The position numbers and the translations under genes were made by a program. 64,000 bases of DNA from Rhizobium rhizoryzae (GTDB lineage Bacteria; Pseudomonadota; Alphaproteobacteria; Rhizobiales; Rhizobiaceae): positions 1,834,501 to 1,898,500 of the forward strand of contig NZ_CP049250.1 in NCBI RefSeq assembly GCF_011046895.1, read 5' to 3'. Below the pieces are notes generated by a model, which did no database searches, was not told where the DNA came from, and saw only the letters and a program-made list of their open reading frames with translations. The number at the start of each line of letters is the position of its first letter. Within the stretch, counting starts at the first letter, position 1. This document shows, piece by piece, positions 37,470 through 45,831 of this stretch.

Positions 37470-38453
37470 ATGCCGCAACCGATCACAACCCCGGGAAATC
37501 ACCATGCACTGTCCCTGATGTCTGTTGAAAAGCGAGGAACCATGCTCCCCGTCGCGCTCGCCCGCCGTTCTGTTCTCACCGGATTGCCATTGCTGATCAT
37601 GTCGACTGTGACAAAGCCAAGCCTGACCTATGCCCAGATGCGGGTCGCGGAAACGACGCTGGATATCTTCACGCAAGATGTGCCAACGCATCGTCTCGAC
37701 AATCGCGCCGTAACGCTTTCGAACGGGCGCAGTTTTCGCATCTTCCGGGCGATACCCAAGACAGCCGCACCTCCTCCGGGCTTTCCCATCCTGTATCTGC
37801 TGGATGGAAACGCGATCTTTGATGACCTGACTGTGGAACTGCTGGCCCGGGCCCCCGGGCTCATCGTCATCGGCCTTGGCTATGATACGCCGCGCAAGTT
37901 CGCCATGGCGGAGCGTACGCTGGACTATACACCGCCAAGAACCGGCGAGGGGCCGCAGCCGGACCCGCTGCGACCGGAGCGGAGGATCGGCGGCGCCTTC
38001 GAGTTCCTGCCGCTTTTGACCGGCGACTTGCGTAGCCTGTCGGAAGAGGGGCTGGTGGTCGATCCCAGCCGCCGGGCGCTCGGTGGGCACTCGTTCGGTG
38101 GGTTGATGACGTTGATCACTCTCTATCGGCAGCCGGACGCCTTCAGTGCCTATGCGCCGATCAGCCCCTCGCTCTGGTGGGCCATGGAGCCGATGGAACG
38201 GCTGGAGCGGCTGGCCGACTGGAACCTCAAGAGCAGCAAACGCCTGTTCATATCTCTTGGCGACAAGGAACAGCGCTCAAACGACAAAGGACCGCCGCCG
38301 ACAGGACCTGCAACGGAAACCATGGATCTCATCCGGCGGCTTTCATCAGTGCCGCAGCTTTCCGTGTCATCGCGTGTGCTGGAAGGCCATGTCCATGGCG
38401 CGACGCTTCTGGGTGCCTTGCCCCAAATTCTTGATTGGGCACGCACAGCCTGA
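37470..38453 (+). CDS. Alpha/beta hydrolase, siderophore-esterase-like (IroE/Fes type)
   Basis: 327 residues from 37470, or 303 from the ATG at 37542. The region LARRSVLTGLPLLIM resembles a Tat or Sec export signal. The esterase-D fold is seen: FPILYLLDGNAIFDD, LIVIGLGYDTPRKF, the nucleophile elbow LGGHSFGGLMTLI (catalytic Ser), and a C-terminal His in EGHVHGATLLG. Periplasmic IroE-like enzymes cut ester-linked siderophores to release iron. The divergent siderophore importer and shared palindrome support that role. Substrate is inferred, not shown. Confidence 0.82.
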   Translation: MPQPITTPGNHHALSLMSVEKRGTMLPVALARRSVLTGLPLLIMSTVTKPSLTYAQMRVAETTLDIFTQDVPTHRLDNRAVTLSNGRSFRIFRAIPKTAAPPPGFPILYLLDGNAIFDDLTVELLARAPGLIVIGLGYDTPRKFAMAERTLDYTPPRTGEGPQPDPLRPERRIGGAFEFLPLLTGDLRSLSEEGLVVDPSRRALGGHSFGGLMTLITLYRQPDAFSAYAPISPSLWWAMEPMERLERLADWNLKSSKRLFISLGDKEQRSNDKGPPPTGPATETMDLIRRLSSVPQLSVSSRVLEGHVHGATLLGALPQILDWARTA

Positions 38454-38569
38454 GTCGATCACGCATCTTGCCGTATCTGCCGCGATGATGCCGAAAACCG
38501 GTACGCCCATCCTGCCGTAGTGTGGGATGGGTAAGGCAACGGGCCGGTGATCGGAGCGGCGAGACTGGA

Positions 38570-39166
38570 ATGGGCGCAATGTCGGAGTTGATGCAGCAAT
38601 ATGGTGCGTGGGTTTATGTGATCCTCTTCCTCTATTGTGCGCTCAAAAGCGGTAGCCTGCCACTTCTCGCAGGCTACGCAGCCCAGGCACAGCTCCTCGA
38701 CCTGTCCCTTGTCCTCGGGGTCACTTTTGCGGGCGGCTATCTGGGGGATGAAGCGCGCTTCCTAGCCGCCCGGCGCTATGGCATCGCCTGGGTGACGCGG
38801 TATCCGCTCTTTCGCAAGCCGATGGCTATCTCCAATGCGCTCATCCAACGCTATGGAAAAGCATACATCTTTCTCTATCGCTATCCCAAAGGCATGCGGA
38901 CCATCGGGGCGCTTCCCGTCGGGCTTGGGACGATGTCCTGGCCTGCCTTCACACTCTGCAATGCGGCATCCGCATTGGTCTGGACTCTCTGTCTCGTGAT
39001 GGTTGGGTTCGTGTTCGGCAGGCAGGTCGAGCAAGCCGCACTGGCTGGCTGGGGTTTCGCCAGTGTCATTCTGCTTGTCGTCATGGTCGCGGGCATCGCC
39101 TTTGCCTGGTGGCGTATCAATCGGTTCCCCATCTCCAATTATGAAGACGGACGCAACTTCTCATAG
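38570..39166 (+). CDS. DedA-family membrane protein
   Basis: 198 residues from 38570 (ATG at 38579 is equally possible; neither has a strong site). Four or more membrane helices; the DedA/SNARE-associated motif region is GYLGDEARFLAARRYGIAWV.., followed by FLYRYPKGMRTIGALPVGLGTMSWPAF with the conserved Arg and Gly/Pro residues. DedA proteins are lipid-carrier flippases or related transporters (undecaprenyl phosphate in studied members). Its role here is not resolved. It is upstream of a stress-type SDR gene, which has its own promoter. Confidence 0.88.
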   Translation: MGAMSELMQQYGAWVYVILFLYCALKSGSLPLLAGYAAQAQLLDLSLVLGVTFAGGYLGDEARFLAARRYGIAWVTRYPLFRKPMAISNALIQRYGKAYIFLYRYPKGMRTIGALPVGLGTMSWPAFTLCNAASALVWTLCLVMVGFVFGRQVEQAALAGWGFASVILLVVMVAGIAFAWWRINRFPISNYEDGRNFS

Positions 39167-39178
39167 CCCCTCAGGACT

Positions 39179-39203
39179 GGAACATCGCGGCCACCCCCGA
39201 GTT
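39179..39203 (+). promoter_or_regulatory. EcfG-type promoter (near-consensus) for the SDR gene
   Basis: GGAAC (39179-39183), 16 bp, AGTT (39200-39203): one mismatch at the weakly conserved first base of the -10. Start codon at 39251. Confidence 0.5.
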
Positions 39204-39250
39204 GAACCTCCGACCTCAATCGGACACGCCAACACAAAAGGTGAGACTTC

Positions 39251-40111
39251 ATGAACCAGAACCATCCCACGCCGCCGTTCCCGCAGGAAAAGATCGAGAT
39301 GCCGGGGCTGACGCGCCAGATGCAGCCGGTGCCGGATCATGGCGAGAATTCTTACAAGGGTTCCGGCCGCCTGCAAGGCATGAAGGCAGTGGTGACCGGC
39401 GCCGATAGCGGGATCGGGCGCGCCGTTGCCATCGCCTATGCGCGGGAAGGCGCGGATGTGCTGATCTCCTATCTCAATGAAGATGAGGATGCGCAGGAAA
39501 CCAAACGGTTGGTGGAAGAGGCTGGTCGCAAGGCTGTGCTGGTCTCGGGTGATCTGCAATCGGCGGATCATTGCCGCAAGATCATCGAGACGGCTGTTCG
39601 CGAGTTGGGAGGCATCGACATCCTCGTCAACAATGCCGCGCATCAGGCCACCTTCTCCGATATCGACGAGATCCCCGACGAGGAATGGGAACTGACCTTC
39701 AAGGTCAACATCCACGCCATGTTCTATCTGACGAAAGCTGCCGTGAAGCACATGAAGCCCGGCTCGGCCATCGTGAACACGACCTCGATCAATGCGGATA
39801 GTCCAAACCCTTCGCTTCTGGCCTATGCCACGACGAAGGGCGCGATCCAGAACTTTACGGCAGGTCTTGCGCAGATGCTGGCGGAAAAGGGTATCCGCGC
39901 CAATGCGGTTGCGCCGGGACCGATCTGGACGCCGCTCATTCCCTCGACGCTTCCCGAAGACTCCGTCAAGAACTTCGGCAAGCAGGTGCCGATGAAGCGA
40001 CCGGGTCAACCGGCAGAGCTGGCAACCGCCTATGTCATGCTGGCAGACCCGCTGTCTTCCTATGTCTCGGGCGCTACGATTGCCGTCACAGGCGGCAAGC
40101 CGATTATTTGA
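39251..40111 (+). CDS. Short-chain dehydrogenase/reductase (YghA-like)
   Basis: 286 residues (AAGGTGAG 6 nt before the ATG). A 40-residue N-terminal extension (HPTPPFPQEKIEMPGL) precedes the Rossmann fold, as in the YghA/general-stress SDRs. The cofactor motif is TGADSGIGRAVAIAYA, then NNAA, the catalytic Ser in NTTSINA and YATTKGA with Tyr and Lys. The C-terminus has the substrate-loop PGPIWTPLIPSTLP. Proteins of this group reduce aldehydes or similar stress products. The EcfG-type promoter upstream fits. Confidence 0.93.
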   Translation: MNQNHPTPPFPQEKIEMPGLTRQMQPVPDHGENSYKGSGRLQGMKAVVTGADSGIGRAVAIAYAREGADVLISYLNEDEDAQETKRLVEEAGRKAVLVSGDLQSADHCRKIIETAVRELGGIDILVNNAAHQATFSDIDEIPDEEWELTFKVNIHAMFYLTKAAVKHMKPGSAIVNTTSINADSPNPSLLAYATTKGAIQNFTAGLAQMLAEKGIRANAVAPGPIWTPLIPSTLPEDSVKNFGKQVPMKRPGQPAELATAYVMLADPLSSYVSGATIAVTGGKPII

Positions 40112-40157
40112 ACTCGATCAGGTGCGCCCGGTCTTCCGGGCGTACCTGTGCCAGACA

Positions 40158-40442
40158 CTATCGTTGCTGGCCAACATGCCGCGCAAGCTCTTCGAAGCTT
40201 GGATGGACACCCTTTTCGGCTGCCTCGTTTGCCACGGACAAGAGACGGATCGGAAAGGCAACTGCCTTCGAATGGGAAGGTGAAACGTTATGCGCGTTAG
40301 GATCATTGATCACCGCACGTTCCACCTCGGCCAGTGTTTCCCGGATCTCTTCGTGCGTCAGCAATTGCTTCTCGACCAGAAGCCGGTTGATGGCGGCCAA
40401 GGCCATATAGAGACCTTCCAGTTGCGGGTTTGCCGTATTCAT
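40158..40442 (-). CDS. Small conserved hypothetical protein
   Basis: 94 residues. All-helical by composition (LEGLYMALAAINRLLVEKQLLTHEEI, EEIRETLAEVERAVI), soluble and acidic; no known domain. Its ATG overlaps the NDH-2 stop by 4 bp, so it is translationally coupled to that gene and probably functions or is regulated with it. I do not recognise the family. Confidence 0.78.
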   Translation of the reverse strand: MNTANPQLEGLYMALAAINRLLVEKQLLTHEEIRETLAEVERAVINDPNAHNVSPSHSKAVAFPIRLLSVANEAAEKGVHPSFEELARHVGQQR

Positions 40443-41791
40443 GTCTCGCTCCTGTGTGTCGTGGCAGGCAATCCGGTTGCTGCGTTTTCGTCAATGAGAC
40501 GGGCGCCCCTCTGCCTCGTCACGTAGCGCCATAGCCATTGGACCGTGACCAGCAGGCGTTTTTCGAAATTGACGAGCAGAAAAACATGGACAATTGCCCA
40601 GAGCAGCCAGGCAAGCCGCCCTTTCAGGCGACGATTGCCGAAATCGAAAATGGCGGCGTGGCGTCCTATGACCGCAGTGTTTCCGCGATTGTGAAAATGA
40701 AACGGCTCTGAAGGCCTGCCGTCGAGCAATTGTTCGCGCAAAGCCTTGCCCAGATATTCGCCCTGCTGCTTCGCCACCTGAGCGAGGGCGGGAAGCGGCT
40801 TGCCCTCATCATCGATGCGAAGCGCGGTATCGCCTAGTGCGTAGATGCCTTTCGTTCCTTCGACCTGCAGATCGGGACCAACTGGAATGCGTCCGCCCAT
40901 CTTCGCCTCCAGCCCCAGCCACTTGTGAGCTGGCGATGCCTTGACGCCCGCACCCCACAGGATATTGCCCGCCGGAATGGTGCCGCCGGAGGTCTGAACG
41001 CTGCCTCGCGTGATGTTTTCAACACGTACACCGGTGCGAATGTCGACGCCGAGCTTCGCAAGCTCATGCCATGCATAATCCGTCAGCTCGTCGGGAAAGG
41101 CCGCTAGGATCTTCGGTCCGGCCTCGATCAGGATCACGCGGAAATCCTCCGGGGCAAGTTTTCGAAAGTCCCGGGTGATCATATAGCGGCCCAGTTCCGC
41201 GATGGCGCCTGCCAGCTCGACGCCTGTCGGGCCGCCACCAATGATGACGCTGGTGAGGAGCGCTTTCTTCTCCGTGGCATCTTGCGAGAGTTCGGCTCGC
41301 TCGAAGGAGAGCAGAAGCCTTTGCCGGATCAGCCGCGCCTCGTGGATTGTCTTCAATCCGGGCGCGACGGCGCGCCATTCGTCATGGCCGAAATAATTGT
41401 ATTCGGAACCGGTCGCGATGATCAGGTGATCGTAGGCAACCGGAGCGCCGTCCTCCAGAAGGACGTGCCGGGCCGTCTGGTCCACGCCGGTGACCTCCGC
41501 AAGCATCACCCTGATATTCTTGTATCGACCCAGCGTGCGCCGGATTGGTTCGGCAATATCGGCGGGAGAAAGGGCGGCAGTCGCAACCTGATAGAGCAGC
41601 GGCTGGAAAAGGTTGTGATTGCGTCGATCAATGACCGTCACCTCAAGCACGGTATTGCCAAGCTCTCGTGCGACCGCCAATCCGCCAAACCCTGCCCCAA
41701 TGATGACGATCCGGGTCGGACGCCCGACAACCGTCGGAGGGGTTTCCTGCGGCCCTCTCTGGAGAACCGAGGTATCCGGGTGAAAGCTCAT
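40439..41791 (-). CDS. ndh: Type II NADH dehydrogenase (NDH-2)
   Basis: 450 residues from the ATG at 41791 (GAGGAT upstream); the in-frame extension to 42178 runs over other genes. FAD fold RIVIIGAGFGGLAVARELGN at about 27-46. NAD fold SVIIGGGPTGVELAGAIAELG near 165-185. FAD-binding ALGDTALRIDDEGKPLPALAQVAKQQGEY and a C-terminal membrane-anchoring amphipathic region (LAWLLWAIVHVFLLVNFEKRLLV). NDH-2 feeds electrons to quinone without pumping protons. An EcfG-like promoter sits upstream, divergent from that of the micro-proteins. The C-terminal 20 residues are unusually polar. Confidence 0.94.
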   Translation of the reverse strand: MSFHPDTSVLQRGPQETPPTVVGRPTRIVIIGAGFGGLAVARELGNTVLEVTVIDRRNHNLFQPLLYQVATAALSPADIAEPIRRTLGRYKNIRVMLAEVTGVDQTARHVLLEDGAPVAYDHLIIATGSEYNYFGHDEWRAVAPGLKTIHEARLIRQRLLLSFERAELSQDATEKKALLTSVIIGGGPTGVELAGAIAELGRYMITRDFRKLAPEDFRVILIEAGPKILAAFPDELTDYAWHELAKLGVDIRTGVRVENITRGSVQTSGGTIPAGNILWGAGVKASPAHKWLGLEAKMGGRIPVGPDLQVEGTKGIYALGDTALRIDDEGKPLPALAQVAKQQGEYLGKALREQLLDGRPSEPFHFHNRGNTAVIGRHAAIFDFGNRRLKGRLAWLLWAIVHVFLLVNFEKRLLVTVQWLWRYVTRQRGARLIDENAATGLPATTHRSET

Positions 41792-41863
41792 TCGACATCC
41801 TCTTGGTACGGGCTGACATGCTTGGCACACGGTCTTTGCATGCCGCTTCGAAAGCATCCGCTC

Positions 41864-41888
41864 AACCAGCCGCTGGCTGGAAGGTTCC
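41864..41888 (-). promoter_or_regulatory. EcfG-like promoter for NDH-2
   Basis: On the minus strand GGAAC, 16 bp, GGTT; the -10 differs from CGTT at its first base. Transcription would start near 41857, ahead of the ATG at 41791. Confidence 0.45.
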
Positions 41889-41900
41889 CGCACAGGTCTT

Positions 41901-41925
41901 GGAACCTTTTGCTGCCCTTGCCGTT
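41901..41925 (+). promoter_or_regulatory. EcfG/RpoE2-type promoter for the micro-protein pair
   Basis: GGAAC (41901-41905), 16 bp, CGTT (41922-41925): exact consensus. The first 24-codon gene starts at 41958. It lies 12 bp from the oppositely oriented candidate for NDH-2. Confidence 0.7.
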
Positions 41926-41957
41926 GATGATGCGAAACGCAAGGGAGCTTGGGAAAA

Positions 41958-42032
41958 ATGAACAGCATCGTCTGGCTCGTGGGAGCCGTCGTTATCGTAA
42001 TTGCGGTCCTGAACCTGATCGGTCTTTCCTGA
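41958..42032 (+). CDS. 24-residue single-helix membrane micro-protein, copy 1
   Basis: Starts at the ATG 41958, with AAGGGAG 10-16 nt upstream, and ends at TGA 42030-42032. It is MNSIVWLVGAVV, then IVIAVLNLIGLS: one hydrophobic helix after a short polar start. 17 or more of 24 residues match copy 2, 57 bp downstream. The first 13 codons differ only at third positions, so the peptide is under selection. No function is known to me. It is likely co-transcribed with copy 2 from the EcfG-type promoter. Confidence 0.78.
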   Translation: MNSIVWLVGAVVIVIAVLNLIGLS

Positions 42033-42088
42033 TCACACGCGCCATCCGGGCGCCCATTCTCGTCATTCTTCAAACCCTGGAGGGAAAC

Positions 42089-42163
42089 ATGAACAGCATC
42101 GTTTGGCTCGTCGGAGCCGTTGTCATCGTTCTGGCCGTTCTGTCGTTCGTCGGCATCGCCTGA
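42089..42163 (+). CDS. 24-residue single-helix membrane micro-protein, copy 2
   Basis: ATG at 42089 with GGAGGG 5-6 nt upstream; TGA at 42161-42163. Begins with the same 14 residues as copy 1 (MNSIVWLVGAVVIV) and then LAVLSFVGIA. The DNA of the two copies differs at several synonymous sites, so this is an old duplication under protein-level selection. A strong terminator follows 20 bp later, which closes a two-gene transcription unit of about 280 nt. Confidence 0.8.
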   Translation: MNSIVWLVGAVVIVLAVLSFVGIA

Positions 42164-42183
42164 ATTGAACGCAAGCAAATTTC

Positions 42184-42217
42184 AAAAAGCGCTGGTTGGA
42201 AACAACCGGCGCTTTTT
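42184..42217 (+). terminator. Terminator after the micro-protein genes
   Basis: AAAAAGCGC(T/C)GGTTG-GAAA-CAACC-GGCGCTTTTT: about 14 bp of stem with one mismatch, GAAA loop and T5. Confidence 0.9.
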
Positions 42218-42245
42218 GCTGTTCAGGACATTCGTCAAGAGAAAT

Positions 42246-42266
42246 CCCTCCCCGGTCGGGGGAGGG
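42246..42266 (-). terminator. Terminator after treY
   Basis: CCCTCCCC with GGGGAGGG, 5-nt loop; read on the minus strand it is followed by ATTTCTC. It lies 23 bp after the treY stop. Confidence 0.7.
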
Positions 42267-42288
42267 GTCGGGTAGCGTGGTCGTGGCC

Positions 42289-44967
42289 TCAAGCCTTGCC
42301 GAGAAGCACCGCGTAGGGGCGCTCGGAGAAAACATCGTCCAGCATCAGGCGCTCGCCCGGTTCGAAACCTCTGCCCGAAAACACATCTTCCAGACCACCG
42401 TCGAAGCGCAAATCGCGCAGGGACACGCCGGTTCCGTACCAGAATTCGGCGGAAGGCAGAGCGTTCATTCCCTGTATGCCTGCCAGCACAAAGCGCGGGG
42501 CAATGACGAGGAGTGTCTGTTTGCCGAGCTTTCGAGCGAAGGCCACGGCGTGATCCCGCTTTTCTCCGGCAATGGTCAGCGGTGTATAGTCGCCGTGCCA
42601 GAAGAGATCCGGATTCTGCTGGCGCAGTTTCAGCAGTGTTGCAATGAGATGCTGCTTCAGATGGCCTGTCAGCCAGGTTTCAGTGTCTGCAGCGTCCGGC
42701 GTATGATCGAGCATGTCCTGCAATCGATCATAGTCGGGCATGCGACGATTGTCAGGATCGACAAGGCTGAGATCCATGGTTTCGCTGCCCTGATAGATGT
42801 CAGGGACCCCCGGAGCCGTGAGCTTGATCAAGGTTTGCGTGACGGAGTTGACGGCCCCTGCCAGCATGACGGGACGCATGCGGTTGAGGAAATCTTCACG
42901 GAAGGCCAGCGTTTCCGGAGCAAGCAGACGGGAGGCATAGGCCAGCACTGCCTTCTCATAGCCTGCATTCTGGTTGTTCCAGCTGGTCTTGAGCTTCGCT
43001 TCCCGCAATGATTTTTCGACGTAAGGCAGGAAACGCTCCTCGAGTGCTTTCAACCCCTCGGCGTGTCCTGGATCAAGATCATGCGGCCAGACACCGACGA
43101 GGGCCTGTAGCAACAGCCATTCAACTTCCGGCTCCGGAGCGGCTCCGTCGTTCAGTTGAACGAGGCCGACAGAATTCTTCTCGCGCCAGTCGTTGATGGC
43201 AGCGGCGAACCCGTCCGGTTGTTCCGTCAGAGCGTAAAGGCGTGCGCGGGCATCTTCGCCCCGCTTCGTATCGTGTGTCGTGCTGGCGGAAAGTCCTTCC
43301 GGCTGCTGGGCCTGGCGCAGTTTCATGTCTGCATGAAAGTTCTGCAGGCTGAAGCTGCGGGGCAGAGGTTCTGCGCCGACTTCGTTGAGGGCAAGCACCG
43401 GGTTGAGGCGGAAGAACAAAGTGTCCTCGATGGACTTTGCCATCAGCGGACCCGTGAGTTGCTGGAAGCGTGTCCTGAAGACGGCAGCTCTTGCTTCCGA
43501 TGTCTGGTCGACATCTCCGATCAGAATTCGGGCAATCATCGACAGAGCCTCAGCATCCGGTGGTTCTTTGCCGTCCCGAACCTTGGTCAGAACCTCGCTC
43601 AGTCGCTGACGGTCCGCGGGCTCCAGACCAATCGCATGGCCATAGGTTCTGTAGATCGGGAAAGCGATCAGCAGCTCGCGAAGTGCATGTGAAAATGCCG
43701 CGTCATCCAGTGCAGCGCTGCCCTGTCCCTGATGCGTCTGTGCAATCTCCAGCCCCGTGGTGACCAGAGTCCGGAACTCGCCTTCGAAGTTGACATCCGC
43801 CATTAGCCCCTTGGCCTTGCGGATTTCCTGCTCCACGTCGATCGGCTGACCGGCAAGCTCCGCGTAGCTCCGCCGCATGGTCTCCAACCCGGAGGGCTCA
43901 ATCAGGACATCAGACACGGAGGAGATGAATTCATAGCCGGTGGTGCCGGAAATAGGCCATTTCGCCGGAAGGCTTTCTCCGTGAGCCAGGATTTTCTCCA
44001 CCAGCAGCGTGCATTTGGGACCAACTTCATCCCGCAGGCGCGCGAGATAGCGACCGGGATCCGCCAGACCGTCCACATGGTCGATGCGCAGGCCGTCTAC
44101 CTGTCCGTTTTTCACCAGTTCCAGCGTCAGGCGGTGGCTTTCAAGGAAAACCTCCTCGTCTTCGACACGCAGTCCCGCGAGCCCTGTAATTTCGAAGAAC
44201 CGGCGATAGCTGAGGTCGCGCGGCGCATCACGCCAGGACATCAGGCGATAGGGCTGCGCCTCATGCAGGCTGGCAAGGAACGTCTTGTCGGATGCCAATT
44301 GCGCGAGGGACGCGTTCAGACGTTCTGCTTGCTCGGCACTCAAAAGGCTGCGCACCGACTGGTGGAATGCGTCTTCCTCTTCGGGCTTTGCATCCCGTGC
44401 AAGCGCGATCAGGGCATCCGCCTGAGGGTGGTCGATACTGCCGAGCGCCAAGGCATAGGTAGAGGGGGCAATCGGATAGTGGCTCTCGAAATAGCCAAGT
44501 GCGAGGCAGCCCTGTTCTGCGTCGTAGAGCAGGGTGATATCACCGGCGTCGAGCACCTGTTGAAAGTCGTCGCCCAGAAAGGGAAGGGTCAGCCTGCGCA
44601 TCCAGTTGACGTCGAAGAAGTGGCTGAAGCGGCTGTCCTTGCCCCATTCCACGATGCTGCGCCACCAAGGGTTTTCGAGAGCGGATGCCATATGGTTCGG
44701 GACGATGTCGATGATGAGGCCAAGGCCCGCCTCCTTCAAGGCAGCACTCAGCCGGTCAAAGCCTTCGCGCCCGCCGATTTCGGGCTCGATCTCGTTGCAA
44801 TCGGCGACGTCATAGCCGTGAGTAGAGCCCTTGGCGGCGGTGAATACAGGAGAGGCATACAGATGGCTGATGCCAAGGTCGCGCAGGTAAGGAACAAGCT
44901 CGACAGCCTTGTCGAAGGTCATGCCATTGCGGAACTGGATCCGGTAGGTGGATGTAGGGATCGTCAA
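42289..44967 (-). CDS. treY: TreY, malto-oligosyltrehalose synthase
   Basis: 892 residues from a TTG at 44967 (GGAGG about 10 nt upstream). It rearranges the reducing-end alpha-1,4 bond of malto-oligosaccharides to alpha-1,1, first step of TreY/TreZ trehalose synthesis. The GH13 core is clear: STYRIQFRNGMTFDKAVELV, LIIDIVPNHMA, LRIDHVDGLADPGRY (nucleophile Asp), LVEKILAHGE (acid Glu) and TTHDTKRGEDARAR. The C-terminus (LTAPGVPDIYQGSETMDLSLVDPDNRR) is complete. No treZ or treX is in the window. An EcfG promoter upstream fits the role of trehalose as a stress protectant. Confidence 0.95.
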   Translation of the reverse strand: MTIPTSTYRIQFRNGMTFDKAVELVPYLRDLGISHLYASPVFTAAKGSTHGYDVADCNEIEPEIGGREGFDRLSAALKEAGLGLIIDIVPNHMASALENPWWRSIVEWGKDSRFSHFFDVNWMRRLTLPFLGDDFQQVLDAGDITLLYDAEQGCLALGYFESHYPIAPSTYALALGSIDHPQADALIALARDAKPEEEDAFHQSVRSLLSAEQAERLNASLAQLASDKTFLASLHEAQPYRLMSWRDAPRDLSYRRFFEITGLAGLRVEDEEVFLESHRLTLELVKNGQVDGLRIDHVDGLADPGRYLARLRDEVGPKCTLLVEKILAHGESLPAKWPISGTTGYEFISSVSDVLIEPSGLETMRRSYAELAGQPIDVEQEIRKAKGLMADVNFEGEFRTLVTTGLEIAQTHQGQGSAALDDAAFSHALRELLIAFPIYRTYGHAIGLEPADRQRLSEVLTKVRDGKEPPDAEALSMIARILIGDVDQTSEARAAVFRTRFQQLTGPLMAKSIEDTLFFRLNPVLALNEVGAEPLPRSFSLQNFHADMKLRQAQQPEGLSASTTHDTKRGEDARARLYALTEQPDGFAAAINDWREKNSVGLVQLNDGAAPEPEVEWLLLQALVGVWPHDLDPGHAEGLKALEERFLPYVEKSLREAKLKTSWNNQNAGYEKAVLAYASRLLAPETLAFREDFLNRMRPVMLAGAVNSVTQTLIKLTAPGVPDIYQGSETMDLSLVDPDNRRMPDYDRLQDMLDHTPDAADTETWLTGHLKQHLIATLLKLRQQNPDLFWHGDYTPLTIAGEKRDHAVAFARKLGKQTLLVIAPRFVLAGIQGMNALPSAEFWYGTGVSLRDLRFDGGLEDVFSGRGFEPGERLMLDDVFSERPYAVLLGKA

Positions 44968-45015
44968 GCTTGATGCGCCTCCGACGCGGGGTCTGATACT
45001 GATGCCGAGCCATCG

Positions 45016-45040
45016 AAACGTCAGTCAGGGCAAGCAGTTC
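45016..45040 (-). promoter_or_regulatory. EcfG/RpoE2-type promoter for treY
   Basis: On the minus strand GGAAC (45040-45036), 16 bp, CGTT (45019-45016): exact consensus, 49 bp before the TTG start. It lies just downstream of the metallophosphoesterase stop. Confidence 0.7.
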
Positions 45041-45069
45041 CCGCGCTGCAACCGAATTACTGGCCGCGC

Positions 45070-45831
45070 TCAAAGCTCGATGATGGCGTAGGGCTTTCCG
45101 TTCGGCTTCTCGATGTGGGCCGCCACATTGTAGACGGGCGCGCCGCCCGGGGTTTTCCCCTCGAAGCGGCCGCGATGGGCGTGGCCGTGCACAACGGCAC
45201 TCACGGGAAAACGGTCAATGGTTTCTGCAAGTCGTGAGGAACCCAGGAACGGGTAGATCTCCTTCGGCTCACCCTCCACTGTTTCCGGGATGGGGGCGTA
45301 ATGGAGAACGACCATGGCGCGTTCGGACCGCACCTGGCGCAATGCGTTTTCCAGGCGCATGGTTTCTTCCACGCTTTCGGCGACCATGGCCTTGATCGCG
45401 GGTTCACCGAAGCTGCCCAACATGTGGCGCCCGAACCCGCCTGCAAAGCCCTTTACGCCGGCAAAGCCAACACCGTGAATCTCGACCGCCTGACCTTCCA
45501 GAAGGTGAACGCCAGCCCCTTTCAGAATACTACGAACCTCGTCCACGGCCCCGCATTCGAAATCATGGTTCCCCAGCACCGCCACCATTGGAATGGTGCA
45601 GGCCCGCAGATCAGCGGCCAGCAGTTCCGCTTCGGCCTTCTTGCCGAGGTCTGTCAGATCGCCCGCCATGACAAGAATGTCGGCCTCGGTGGAAATTTCC
45701 GTGAAGAGATCCTTGTAGGAGACGGACCCCGTTTCCTTGACGTGCAGATCGGCGACGGCGGCAATCCGGACCTTGGCGGGGGCCGCCTTTGTATTCGTTT
45801 CTGCCTTTCGGCTCTGGGTCGGTTTCGTCAC
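45070..45831 (-). CDS. Metallophosphoesterase (calcineurin-like)
   Basis: 253 residues from a GTG at 45831 that overlaps the upstream stop (GTGA) and has AAGGGG 7 nt upstream. After a 20-residue Lys/Gln-rich start, the metal motifs are AAVADLHVKE (D-x-H), VMAGDLTDLG (G-D), VLGNHDFECGA (G-N-H-D), VVLHYAPIPE (H) and AVVHGHAHRG (G-H-x-H), all in order. It is a two-metal hydrolase of unknown substrate. Translational coupling to the nucleotidyltransferase suggests a linked function. Confidence 0.9.
   Translation of the reverse strand: MTKPTQSRKAETNTKAAPAKVRIAAVADLHVKETGSVSYKDLFTEISTEADILVMAGDLTDLGKKAEAELLAADLRACTIPMVAVLGNHDFECGAVDEVRSILKGAGVHLLEGQAVEIHGVGFAGVKGFAGGFGRHMLGSFGEPAIKAMVAESVEETMRLENALRQVRSERAMVVLHYAPIPETVEGEPKEIYPFLGSSRLAETIDRFPVSAVVHGHAHRGRFEGKTPGGAPVYNVAAHIEKPNGKPYAIIEL

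Noticed and set aside
41281-42163. 293-residue plus-strand frame covering the second micro-protein
   Set aside because: It is in frame with copy 2 only by chance and runs antisense to NDH-2; the 24-codon reading has its own ribosome site and a paralogue.
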